From positions 2,672,501 through 2,736,500 of the forward strand of contig NZ_OZ038523.1 of NCBI RefSeq assembly GCF_964036595.1: DNA of 64,000 nucleotides, in the 5' to 3' direction. Positions 18,018 through 25,864 of this stretch are shown piece after piece. The stretch's first letter is position 1, and each line of letters starts with the position of its first letter. Below the pieces are notes generated by a model that saw nothing but the letters and a program-made list of their open reading frames with translations, was not told the origin of the DNA and searched no databases. A program made the translations under genes and the position numbers. Source of the DNA: Tenacibaculum sp. 190524A05c (GTDB lineage Bacteria > Bacteroidota > Bacteroidia > Flavobacteriales > Flavobacteriaceae).

Positions 18018-19376
18018 CTAATCATCAAAAAGCTTTCGTAATTGACGTTGGGTTTTCTTTGAATCTACTTCTTTGATATCGATTTCCATTCTTTCTCCTT
18101 TTAGAGATAAAACTATTAATGCAGGAATAGAAGAAATATCATAAGCTTTTACAATCTTAGATCGTGTTCCATCAAAGAATAACTGTAATGCTGTTTTTTT
18201 GAGTTCTGAATCTTTCACAATTCCAGACCATTTTTCAAAGTCTTCTTTTTTATCTACAGATACGCCAACGAAAATAATGTTCTTGTCCTCAAAGTTATCT
18301 CTTAATTTTTCGATGTTTTTAAACTCATTTACGCAATCTTTACAAAAAGACGCCCAAATGTATAAGAAAATATAATTTCCTTTAAAATCGGCTAATTTTA
18401 TCTCTTCTCCGTTTGTGTTTAAATAACTAAATCGAGACAGGTTTTTAACCGATTCTTCTTGACGAATTTCGGCCAATCTCGTTTTTGCTTTTGCAATCAA
18501 TCGATTGTCTTTAGAGTAGGCTTTAATGAAATCTAAATAAGCACGCATTCTGCTCGGTTCGTCTTTAGACATAGTTTCATACAATCGCTCCAACAATCCT
18601 TTTTGAATAGCTTCAGTTCTAATAGAAGCAACGATTCCTTCCATTACAGGATAATCATTAGTTGCTTCAATATCTTTTTGCCATTTTAAAACGGCCAATT
18701 TGTTATACGATTCGTATGTATCAGAAAACAATTGATTATCGAAATGTATGCTATTTAACGGTGCTAAAAATGCTTCTGAAACTTGAATACTATCTGTATA
18801 CTCATAATGCTTTTTCGCTATCTCGAATTTCAAAATGTCTAGATAATATCCATATTGCAAATTCTTAGATTCTTCATTCACAAAACTTTCATCGAATCCG
18901 CTTCCAAACAAAGTTCCATAAAAACCTTTGTAATACTGATCAAGTCGACTTAAATATTGGTTTTCATTTCCTTCATAAAACTCTTTTGGATGAAACGGTT
19001 TTGCATTTCCGTCTTTATCTAAAAGCTCAGCATTTTTACTATGCATATAGGTATTTCTTCCTGCACCTCGTTTTCCTGTAAAACTTAGTGATTTTTGAAA
19101 ATTATCGGCATCAAAAGAAATAGAAAACTCATCGTTTTTCTTTAAATACAAGAGTACTTTTTCATCTTCCTTTTGAAGAAAATAATATCCATCTTCAAAG
19201 TTGATGTCAACATTAAAATTCAAAGCTTCAATAGTAATGGTTTCTAGAATTTCATTGTTGATTTTAGTTAGGTAAAACTCACTATCGATAGAATCGTTCG
19301 TAATGTTAAACGACAATCGTTGCCCGTAAACGAAGTTTACTAAACACAAAAAAAGAAGAATAATTATTCGTTTCAT
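18018..19376 (-). CDS. TlpA-type thioredoxin-like protein, exported
   Basis: A 452-residue protein with a signal peptide (to about FVYGQ, residue 19), an N-terminal all-beta region, a helical middle (about 110-300) and a C-terminal thioredoxin fold. The active site is WASFCKDCVNEF, a CxxC with Lys-Asp between the cysteines, near residues 344-347; the cis-Pro loop is SSIPALIV. Such proteins reduce disulfides in periplasmic proteins or cytochromes, often with an adjacent DUF4369-like domain. No haem or cytochrome genes are adjacent. The downstream neighbour is mfd on the same strand but separated by repeat elements. Confidence 0.9.
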   Translation of the reverse strand: MKRIIILLFLCLVNFVYGQRLSFNITNDSIDSEFYLTKINNEILETITIEALNFNVDINFEDGYYFLQKEDEKVLLYLKKNDEFSISFDADNFQKSLSFTGKRGAGRNTYMHSKNAELLDKDGNAKPFHPKEFYEGNENQYLSRLDQYYKGFYGTLFGSGFDESFVNEESKNLQYGYYLDILKFEIAKKHYEYTDSIQVSEAFLAPLNSIHFDNQLFSDTYESYNKLAVLKWQKDIEATNDYPVMEGIVASIRTEAIQKGLLERLYETMSKDEPSRMRAYLDFIKAYSKDNRLIAKAKTRLAEIRQEESVKNLSRFSYLNTNGEEIKLADFKGNYIFLYIWASFCKDCVNEFKNIEKLRDNFEDKNIIFVGVSVDKKEDFEKWSGIVKDSELKKTALQLFFDGTRSKIVKAYDISSIPALIVLSLKGERMEIDIKEVDSKKTQRQLRKLFDD

Positions 19377-19456
19377 TTACCTAACTTTTTAAAATCAGCT
19401 CTCTTACATCATAAACAGTACCAAAAGATACTATTTTTAAAACAGAGTTTTTATTT

Positions 19457-19528
19457 AGATTCCCATTTTCATGGGAATGACAATATCATCCACTTCTGTC
19501 ATTCCTGCCAACTCGGAAATCTTTTTAC
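19457..19528. repeat. Dispersed palindromic repeat pair
   Basis: AGATTCCCATTTTCATGGGAATGACAA (hairpin arms 19459-19466 and 19471-19478) is followed by a second, decayed unit at about 19497-19528 (TGTCATTCCTGCC ... GGAAATCTTT) in the opposite orientation. It occupies the gap between mfd and the TlpA gene. Confidence 0.7.
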
Positions 19529-19532
19529 ATTT

Positions 19533-22500
19533 TTAAACTTTTTCCAAAGTCTCCAATGCCTTTTTAACGGAATCAATTTTTATGAATGTGATTAATAATC
19601 GTAATCCGTTTTTGGTTTGTTTTTCCTTCATTACACAGCTTTTCGAATTTCGCTGTACATACTTCAACATTCTAGTAAATGCTTCAGTTTGATAAAAATC
19701 CGATTGTTGATCTGACACAAAATATCCTACCAAACGTTTTTGCTTTAAAATTACTTTCTCTAATCCTAATGATTTTGCTAACCATTTGATTCGGACAGAA
19801 TCTAGTAAATCTTGAACCTGTGTTGGGAATTCTCCAAAACGATCAATAATGTTCTTCTCGAAGGTTTGTAGTTCTTCTTCCTCGTTTAAATCACTCAATT
19901 GCTTATATAAATTCAAACGTTCTGAGATGTTATTTACATAATCATCAGGGAATAGAATTTCAAAATCAGTATCAATTTGAACTTCTTTTACATATTCCTT
20001 CGGACCCGTATTTTCATCAGCTGGATATAAATCTTTGAACTCGTTTTCCTTCAGTTCTTCAATTGCTTCTTTTAAGATTTTCTGATAGGTGTCAAAACCA
20101 ATATCATTGATAAATCCACTTTGTTCTCCTCCTAATAAATCTCCAGCACCACGAATTTCTAAATCTTTCATGGCAATGTTTAATCCGCTTCCTAATTCAG
20201 AGAACATTTCTAAAGCTTGAATACGTTTACGCGCTTCTTCCGTCATCATATGATACGGAGGCGTAATGAAGTAACAAAATGCTTTTTTATTCGATCGACC
20301 AACACGTCCACGCATTTGGTGTAAATCTGATAATCCGAAGTTATTGGCATTGTTAATGAAAATTGTATTTGCATTTGGTACGTCCAATCCACTTTCGATA
20401 ATCGTAGTAGAAACCAACACATCAAACTCACCGTTCATGAAAGCTAGCATTAATTCTTCTAACTTTTTCCCTTCCATTTGTCCGTGTCCGATTCCGATTT
20501 TTGCAGCAGGAACCAAACGTTGCAACATTCCGGCTACTTCTTTGATATTTTCAATTCGGTTGTGAATAAAGAAAACCTGACCTCCACGTGAAATTTCATA
20601 GGAAATTGCGTCGCGCATAATTTCTTCAGACAAACGCACCACATTTGTTTCTACCGGATGACGGTTTGGTGGTGGCGTTTTAATTACAGATAAATCACGC
20701 GCAGCCATTAAACTGAACTGTAATGTTCTTGGAATTGGCGTAGCCGTTAAGGTTAATGTGTCTACATTTTCCTTGATGGTTTTCAACTTATCTTTTGCGG
20801 CAACTCCAAACTTCTGTTCTTCATCAATAATCAGTAAACCTAAATCTTTAAACTGAACATTTTTGTTGGTTAACTGATGCGTTCCGATTACAATATCTAC
20901 AGATCCGTCTGAAATCCCTTCTAAAACACCTCTCTTTTGTTTTGCAGTTCTGAAACGGTTCAGATAATCGATTTGTACAGGAAAATGTTTTAAACGCTCT
21001 GAAAACGTCTTAAAATGCTGAAAGGCTAATATCGTTGTTGGTACCAAAACAGCAACTTGTTTTCCGTTGTCAACGGCTTTAAATGCGGCACGAATGGCAA
21101 CTTCTGTTTTTCCAAAACCAACATCTCCACAAACCAAGCGATCCATCGGTTGATCTTTTTCCATATCAGCTTTGACATCTTGCGTTGCGGAAAATTGATC
21201 TGGTGTATCTTCAAATAAGAAACTTGCTTCCAACTCATGTTGCATATGCGTATCTGGACCGAAAGCAAATCCTTTTTCTAACTTACGTTTTGCGTATAAC
21301 TGAATTAGGTTAAAGGCAATTTCTTTAACTCGAGTTTTGGTTTTCTGCTTGATTTTCTTCCAAGCATTTGAACCTAACTTAAATATTTTTGGAGCCTTTC
21401 CATCTTTTCCATTGAACTTGGAAATTTTGTGTAACGAGTGAATACTCACATACAAAATATCGCGATCGCCATAGATTAACTTAATCGCTTCTTGTTTCTT
21501 TCCGTCAACATCAATTTTTTGCAATCCTGCAAAGCGTCCAACTCCGTGATCGATGTGGGTTACATAATCACCCTTTTCAAGATTGGTTAGTTCCTTTAGC
21601 GTGATGGATTGCTTTTTAGCGTAGCCATTTTTTAATCGGAATTTGTGATAACGTTCAAAGATTTGATGATCGGTATAACACACAATATTCTGATCTTCAT
21701 CTATAAATCCTTGATAAATTGGGAAAACCACCGTTTCATAATGAACCTCTTCATCGGCGTCATCAAAAATATCATGGAAACGTTGTGCTTGTTTTTCATT
21801 CGCACAGAAAATATAGTTGGTGTATCCTTTGCTGTGATGCACATTTAAATCTTCAATTAACAAATCGAATTGTTTGTTAAAAGAAGGCTGGGAGCGAACC
21901 GCGAACGAAATGTCACCCTGAACTTGTTTCAGGGTCTCACTCGACTGCGAAACAGAACTCTTCTCTTGATGAGATGCTGAATCAAGTTCAGCATGACGTC
22001 CAATTCCTAAATAGGCAACTGTAAAGTTTTTAAGTTGATTTGCAATAGTAGTTCCGTTACAAAACAATTCTGATGGTTTTGAATGCTGAACTTCCTTCGA
22101 CAGCTTTTCAAATTCTACTTCCGCTTTGCGGAAAAATTTATCAAGATTTCCAGTGAGTAAATCTTTGTTTTTTACAAACAGAACTGTTTTTGCAGAAATG
22201 TATTTCAAGAAACTTTCGCGTGATTCTTGCAATGCCTTGTTTTCAACATTTGGCATAATGCTCACTTTCGAGAATTTCTCTTTTGACAATTGTGTTTCTA
22301 CATCGAATGTTCGGATGCTGTCTACCTCATCACCAAAAAATTCAATTCTGTAGGGTTCATCGTTTGAAAATGAAAATACATCTACAATTCCTCCACGTAC
22401 CGAAAACTCTCCGGGTTCAGTTACAAAATCTACACGATTAAAATTGTACTCAAACAACACTTCGTTAATAAAATCAAGTGATAGATTTTCTCCTTGGGTA

Positions 22501-22934
22501 ACTTTCAGTGTGTTTTTTTCCAGCTCTTTTTTTGTCACTACTTTTTCAAAAAGTGCAGTTGGGTAGGTAACAATTATCGCAGGTTTTTTACGAGAATTGA
22601 TTCGGTTGAGTACTTCCGAACGCAACAATACATTGGCATTGTCGGTTTCTTCTATTTGATATGGACGACGGTACGAACCCGGATAAAAGAGTACGTTTTT
22701 CTCTCCAAGTAATTGCTCAAGGTCGTTTAAATAATAAGCCGCCTCTTCTTTGTCGTTACAAATAAACAAGTAAGGTTTATCGGCAGTTTTAAAAGTTTCG
22801 GATATGACAAAAGACAACGAAGAGCCGACCAAATTCGAAAGTTGAAAATGGTGTTTATCTTGTTGTAGCGCCTGTTGTACCAAAGCTACCTTTGTAGCAT
22901 TTTGGTAATAGTTTACAATGGTTTGCTTACTCAA
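19533..22934 (-). CDS. mfd: Transcription-repair coupling factor Mfd
   Basis: A 1133-residue Mfd with all expected parts: UvrB-homology region (about 1-300), the RNA polymerase-interacting domain (EKGDYVTHIDHGVGRFAGLQ, about 470-540), a RecG-like translocase with Walker A GDVGFGKTEV, the DEEQKFGV box, TATPIPRTLQ and QMRGRVGRSNKKAF, and the C-terminal TRCF domain. It removes stalled RNA polymerase and recruits UvrA. Translation starts at TTG (22934), just downstream of a perfect -7 element at 22951-22958. Residues about 308-345 (GRHAELDSASHQEK...LKQVQGD) are unlike Mfd and are the translation of an in-frame repeat insertion (21909-21999). Confidence 0.96.
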   Translation of the reverse strand: MSKQTIVNYYQNATKVALVQQALQQDKHHFQLSNLVGSSLSFVISETFKTADKPYLFICNDKEEAAYYLNDLEQLLGEKNVLFYPGSYRRPYQIEETDNANVLLRSEVLNRINSRKKPAIIVTYPTALFEKVVTKKELEKNTLKVTQGENLSLDFINEVLFEYNFNRVDFVTEPGEFSVRGGIVDVFSFSNDEPYRIEFFGDEVDSIRTFDVETQLSKEKFSKVSIMPNVENKALQESRESFLKYISAKTVLFVKNKDLLTGNLDKFFRKAEVEFEKLSKEVQHSKPSELFCNGTTIANQLKNFTVAYLGIGRHAELDSASHQEKSSVSQSSETLKQVQGDISFAVRSQPSFNKQFDLLIEDLNVHHSKGYTNYIFCANEKQAQRFHDIFDDADEEVHYETVVFPIYQGFIDEDQNIVCYTDHQIFERYHKFRLKNGYAKKQSITLKELTNLEKGDYVTHIDHGVGRFAGLQKIDVDGKKQEAIKLIYGDRDILYVSIHSLHKISKFNGKDGKAPKIFKLGSNAWKKIKQKTKTRVKEIAFNLIQLYAKRKLEKGFAFGPDTHMQHELEASFLFEDTPDQFSATQDVKADMEKDQPMDRLVCGDVGFGKTEVAIRAAFKAVDNGKQVAVLVPTTILAFQHFKTFSERLKHFPVQIDYLNRFRTAKQKRGVLEGISDGSVDIVIGTHQLTNKNVQFKDLGLLIIDEEQKFGVAAKDKLKTIKENVDTLTLTATPIPRTLQFSLMAARDLSVIKTPPPNRHPVETNVVRLSEEIMRDAISYEISRGGQVFFIHNRIENIKEVAGMLQRLVPAAKIGIGHGQMEGKKLEELMLAFMNGEFDVLVSTTIIESGLDVPNANTIFINNANNFGLSDLHQMRGRVGRSNKKAFCYFITPPYHMMTEEARKRIQALEMFSELGSGLNIAMKDLEIRGAGDLLGGEQSGFINDIGFDTYQKILKEAIEELKENEFKDLYPADENTGPKEYVKEVQIDTDFEILFPDDYVNNISERLNLYKQLSDLNEEEELQTFEKNIIDRFGEFPTQVQDLLDSVRIKWLAKSLGLEKVILKQKRLVGYFVSDQQSDFYQTEAFTRMLKYVQRNSKSCVMKEKQTKNGLRLLITFIKIDSVKKALETLEKV
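21909..21999. repeat. Dispersed palindromic repeat inserted in frame inside mfd
   Basis: The segment has two internal hairpins: CACCCTGAA...TTCAGGGT and GATGCTGAATC...GATTCAGCAT-like arms (GAGATGCTGAATCAAGTTCAGCATGACG). Read on the mfd strand it encodes RHAELDSASH ... ETLKQVQGD, a peptide typical of translated Bacteroidota intergenic repeats and alien to Mfd. The reading frame is preserved. Confidence 0.82.
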
Positions 22935-22950
22935 CGGTAATAAATTTTTG

Positions 22951-22958
22951 CAAAGATA
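22951..22958 (-). promoter_or_regulatory. -7 element of mfd
   Basis: TATCTTTG on the minus strand, a perfect TAnnTTTG match, 17 bases before the TTG start codon at 22934. The -33 position is only a partial match (TATG). It supports the non-ATG start. Confidence 0.5.
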
Positions 22959-22997
22959 CGGGGATTATATTTTACATAAATTTATTTACCCTGAGAA

Positions 22998-23633
22998 TTA
23001 TAATTTCTTTCGTATCAAACCAAAATGATAAGTTCTATCTGATAAATTCGAGTAATAAAAATAAGAACCATCCTCAAAAACATCAAGAATTCTTACATCT
23101 ATCTTTTGACCTATTAAATATTTACTCTTCTCATTAGATATATTTAAGTATGTCAAAACATAGTTGCATGGAGAAGGCCATTCTACACTAAACGCCATTT
23201 TTGTATCCTTACTCGTTTCAATTTGCACATCACTTAATCGAACAATTTTAGTATTCTTTAAATTAGGATCTAAATATCTAAATTTTCCCGTCTTTAATTG
23301 AGGTTGACACTTTTGCTTTGCTAAATTCAGTGATTCATACTTCTTATTTACAACTTGAAACATGTAATCAAAGCATTTATTCTTATGACGAGTTTCTGGG
23401 TAAAAATCGAATTGTTTTCTATAATCGATTATTTCTTGAATTACCTTTTCGTTTTTATATGTAGTTTTTTCAGGAATATTAGATACCGATAATGTTTCTC
23501 CTTTACTTCCAATACATATTTTCAACCAAACATGTTCAACAGTATTTATATCATCAACAAAAAAATACTGTTGAATTTGACTCAATACGATACCTGTATT
23601 TAATAAGAAGACTAATAGGACTATCTTTTTCAT
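22998..23633 (-). CDS. Exported protein of unknown function
   Basis: The ATG at 23633 (MKKIVLLVFLLNTGIVLSQ) gives a signal peptide and about 211 residues; the frame extends to 23666 but a promoter at 23648-23675 lies in that extension. The mature protein has paired motifs (NKCFDYMFQVVN, KQKCQPQLKTGKF) with a few cysteines, and beta-strand character near the C-terminus (VDVRILDVFEDGSYFYYSN-like). No family recognised. It precedes mfd on the same strand, but mfd has its own promoter. Confidence 0.75.
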   Translation of the reverse strand: MKKIVLLVFLLNTGIVLSQIQQYFFVDDINTVEHVWLKICIGSKGETLSVSNIPEKTTYKNEKVIQEIIDYRKQFDFYPETRHKNKCFDYMFQVVNKKYESLNLAKQKCQPQLKTGKFRYLDPNLKNTKIVRLSDVQIETSKDTKMAFSVEWPSPCNYVLTYLNISNEKSKYLIGQKIDVRILDVFEDGSYFYYSNLSDRTYHFGLIRKKL

Positions 23634-23647
23634 GTTTATAATTTTCA

Positions 23648-23675
23648 CAAATGTAGGTCTTTTCACTATTCACAA
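23648..23675 (-). promoter_or_regulatory. Promoter (TTG-N17-TACATTTG) of the gene at 23633
   Basis: Minus-strand TTG (23673-23675, preceded by T to give TTTG) lies 17 bases before TACATTTG (23648-23655). Both elements match the Bacteroidota consensus exactly, and the start point falls just upstream of the ATG at 23633. Confidence 0.7.
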
Positions 23676-23707
23676 AAAAAATATATAGAAGTTGTTCCAC
23701 GATGAAC

Positions 23708-24075
23708 AGATTGCTTCACTTCATTGGATTTCGCTCGCAATGACAAGTTTTTGTTTTGCTCGTCATTACGAGGAAGAATGACGAAGTAATCTTTAAATCA
23801 AGAGGGAGATTGCTTCAGGTTTATTCAAACCTTCGCAATGACGGAATTGTCACATCGAGTGATTCAGAAACTTACCAAAGTTGATGAATCGTATCGAGAT
23901 GTGGTTGAGTACACAGAATTAGTTCTCGGTACTCCCAAAGCGTCGGGATTTCTCTCATCTGCATTCGTGAAATTCACTCGAACTGACAGAGGGTAAGTAA
24001 AACTGTTAATTTATAAACGTAATAAGATTCCCGCCTTACTGAGACTAGCTCAGCATAAAACGCGGGAATGACAAT
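23708..24075. repeat. Cluster of at least five dispersed palindromic repeats in a gene-free gap
   Basis: No gene is seen from 23667 to 24149. Units visible: 23708-23747 (AGATTGCTTC...CGCAATGACAAG), 23761-23793 (opposite orientation, CGTCATTACG...GTAATCTT), 23807-23843 (AGATTGCTTCAGG...CTTCGCAATGACGG), 23849-23989 (longer, with several TCGAGTG/CACTCGA and TCTCGGTACT segments), and 24025-24075 (AGATTCCCGCC ... GGCGGGAAT-like arms enclosing a nested ACTGAG/CTCAG hairpin). All share the AGAT-T...AATGAC signature. They lie between mfd's upstream neighbour and the peptide locus. Confidence 0.75.
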
Positions 24076-24103
24076 AAAATTGAAGAACTAGTTTAAAATC
24101 AAA

Positions 24104-24132
24104 TAAAAAAAGCCATCTATTCAGACAGCTTT
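24104..24132 (-). terminator. Terminator of the peptide/lipoprotein operon
   Basis: On the minus strand AGCTGTCT pairs with AGATGGCT (two G-U pairs) across a short loop and is followed by seven T. It lies 18 bases past the stop of the peptide gene at 24150. Confidence 0.8.
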
Positions 24133-24149
24133 CTCTTTGGTTGATAATA

Positions 24150-24332
24150 TTATACAATATGCGGAGTATCGGTAATACAACCTCTACCATTCCAAGCACA
24201 TTGTGGACTAGAAAGACATTCTTGTTCTGTTTTTCCAGGACAAGTATTAAAGAATACTCCGAATCCTCCAGATACTGTTTGTTGTTCTTGTTTACTTAAT
24301 GATTTTCCTAAGTTTAAAATTGATTTTTTCAT
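24150..24332 (-). CDS. Small secreted Cys-rich peptide with double-glycine leader
   Basis: A 60-residue precursor. The leader MKKSILNLGKSLSKQEQQ ending VSGG (Gly22-Gly23) matches the ComC/bacteriocin-type double-glycine signal as found in Bacteroidota. The 37-residue core has four cysteines (NTCPGK, QECL, PQCAW, RGCIT), enough for two disulfides. It ends 18 bases before a strong terminator and starts 29 bases after the lipoprotein gene, so it is the last gene of a small operon. A peptidase-containing ABC exporter would cut after GG; none is in the window. Bacteriocin, signal or structural peptide are all possible. Confidence 0.85.
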   Translation of the reverse strand: MKKSILNLGKSLSKQEQQTVSGGFGVFFNTCPGKTEQECLSSPQCAWNGRGCITDTPHIV

Positions 24333-24361
24333 CTTTTTGTATTGTTTAAGTTGTATAAAAT

Positions 24362-25144
24362 TTAGTTTAAATAGAAGAGTACTCCTTCATACACATAACC
24401 GTGAGCTCCAGCTCCTAATTCATTGTAGTTGTTAGTATATAAATGATCTTTTAAATCGTGATTGTAATACCCATGAATGGCTCTGTTTCCTCCAGCTCCT
24501 CCAATAATTCCTTCGTACTGCCAATAATGACGATGTGAAGTACTAAAACCATCCGCAAGAACTTGAATATTATTTCCAATATCAATTCCAAAAAACAGTT
24601 GGTGTCCGTTATATAAATAGAAGCAATCATTCGCAATAGCATGGTGGTTTTCATTTGATATTTGACCTACTGCAATAACTCTATCATAGTTTCTATGGCT
24701 ATACCATCTGCTAATAAAATTACTCTCGTTAAAAGAAGTACTTGCTAAACCAAGTACTCCTTCGTAGGCAAAACCAGCATTTTGTCCTTCAGAAAAACTC
24801 TTTGTGTAAAAATGATCTCCATCTTTATAAAATCTATAAATTGGAACAACACTGTTAGGATCTAAACCAAAAGCAGGTCTTGCTTTTGAAGTACTTTCTG
24901 TAGCATTTTCTTTTTCCAATTCTTGACGGATGAAATTATTCAGTTTTTCATCCATTTTTTTATCAAACGGTTGATCTGAATTATCTGCCAAGAAGGTTTC
25001 TACTTTTGCATTAATTTGCTCAAGGCTTAGTCCTTTTTCTGCTACTTGTTCTGTTTGAGTTTCATTCAACTCGTCATTAGAACACGACACATGAAAAAGT
25101 ACAGTTACTATCGCAATTATTTTAATTAAGTTTCTCACTTTCAT
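24362..25144 (-). CDS. DUF5648-like lipoprotein within the peptide operon
   Basis: The ATG at 25144 (MKVRNLIKIIAIV) gives 260 residues with lipobox VLFHVSCSN (Cys at about 21). After a charged linker (about 25-85) come three related blocks of about 45-50 residues: VVPIYRFYKDGDHFYTKS..., RVIAVG...CFYLYNGHQLFFG, and AIHGYYNHDLKDHLYTNN, each followed by a Gly/Ala-Tyr-Glu-Gly-x-x-G phrase (FAYEGVLG, WQYEGIIG, YVYEGVLF). This is the DUF5648 repeat seen in secreted hydrolases and in surface proteins. It lies 19 bases after one peptide gene and 29 before another. It might bind or protect against the peptides; that is inference from position only. Confidence 0.85.
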   Translation of the reverse strand: MKVRNLIKIIAIVTVLFHVSCSNDELNETQTEQVAEKGLSLEQINAKVETFLADNSDQPFDKKMDEKLNNFIRQELEKENATESTSKARPAFGLDPNSVVPIYRFYKDGDHFYTKSFSEGQNAGFAYEGVLGLASTSFNESNFISRWYSHRNYDRVIAVGQISNENHHAIANDCFYLYNGHQLFFGIDIGNNIQVLADGFSTSHRHYWQYEGIIGGAGGNRAIHGYYNHDLKDHLYTNNYNELGAGAHGYVYEGVLFYLN

Positions 25145-25163
25145 ATTATTAATTTTTAAGTTA

Positions 25164-25334
25164 TTACTTTTTTGGTGGTTCTTCTTCTCCACATGGAACA
25201 CATATAGGGTTTCCCATTGGATTGTGGTTACCAGTAAAACAATATCTTATTCCATCGCAAGTTCTTCCGCTTCCGTTAATCGATTTTAATGCTTTTTTAT
25301 CAAGCATTTTTCCTAAGTTTTTTAAGTTATTCAT
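25164..25334 (-). CDS. Small secreted Cys-rich peptide, double-glycine-like leader
   Basis: A 56-residue gene below the usual ORF length cut-off. It reads MNNLKNLGKMLDKKALKSINGSG and then a 33-residue core with four cysteines (RTCDG, RYCFT, PICVP, PCGEEE) and a charged tail ending EEPPKK. The leader shares LKNLGKxLxKxxLxSIxG with the neighbours, but the cleavage site reads Gly-Ser-Gly instead of Gly-Gly. It sits 19 bases upstream of the lipoprotein gene on the same strand, so it is probably co-transcribed with it and with the peptide at 24150. Confidence 0.8.
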   Translation of the reverse strand: MNNLKNLGKMLDKKALKSINGSGRTCDGIRYCFTGNHNPMGNPICVPCGEEEPPKK

Positions 25335-25440
25335 AATTAAAAGTGTTTATGTTATTATTAATTCTCTTCTCCGAAATTAGAAGTAAAACAAGCGTGTTTT
25401 TCTCCTAGTTCATATTTGCTTTATATCAATTCAAAAGCGC

Positions 25441-25468
25441 AAAAAAAGGAGCTAAAGAGTAACTCCTT
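25441..25468 (-). terminator. Terminator after the peptide gene at 25479
   Basis: On the minus strand AAGGAG and CTCCTT form a stem with an 11-base loop, followed by a run of seven T. It lies 10 bases beyond the stop codon. Confidence 0.7.
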
Positions 25469-25478
25469 AGATCAGATG

Positions 25479-25679
25479 TTACAATCCACAAGGATGTACA
25501 TCTCCGAAAATTCCAGGGGCGCAAGTACCGTTGTAGCATAAATAGCCATAAGAACTATTATGTTTGTAATTACAACAGTCGCTATCTGATTGGCAACGTA
25601 GTGATTTTCCTCCTCCATGTACACTTCTTTGTGTGGTTCTATCCAACACTTTTCCTAAGTTTAAAATTGTTTCTTTCAT
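25479..25679 (-). CDS. Small secreted Cys-rich peptide with double-glycine leader
   Basis: A 66-residue precursor. The leader MKETILNLGKVLDRTTQRSV ends HGGG (residues 21-24) and is nearly identical in pattern to that of the 24150 peptide. The core has six cysteines, with the spacing RCQSDSDCCNYK, YLCYNGTC and HPCGL, reminiscent of knottin-type disulfide peptides (C-x5-CC-x9-C-x4-C). It has its own terminator (25441-25468) and is divergent, with a 185-base gap, from the LytS-like kinase at 25865. This shared promoter region suggests that the two-component system controls it. Function is unknown. Confidence 0.85.
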   Translation of the reverse strand: MKETILNLGKVLDRTTQRSVHGGGKSLRCQSDSDCCNYKHNSSYGYLCYNGTCAPGIFGDVHPCGL

Positions 25680-25864
25680 AAGTAAAAATTTTTGTCAGTG
25701 ATTCAGTTCACTGCAGTTTTGAAAACAATTTAAACCGAAAGCTTTAGCGGTAAATTGGGAATTCAGATTTGTAAGAAATCACTTCATATACGCTAGGTAT
25801 TTGATTGTTTTTTAACATTTCTATTTTTAAAAATTAGTAACTTTAGGGTTATTTTTAAATTTTT

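Noticed and set aside
18332..18350. TlpA protein as a haem-maturation factor
   Set aside because: The CKDC active site is real, but no cytochrome c maturation genes are nearby, so only the general class is called.
23693..23708. TGTTCCACGATGAACA, resembling parS
   Set aside because: Two bases in the right half break the palindrome and it lies at the edge of a repeat unit, 19 kb from the mnmG cluster; likely chance.
23667..24149. Possible short genes in the gap
   Set aside because: All frames are broken by stops and the sequence is explained by clustered palindromic repeats.
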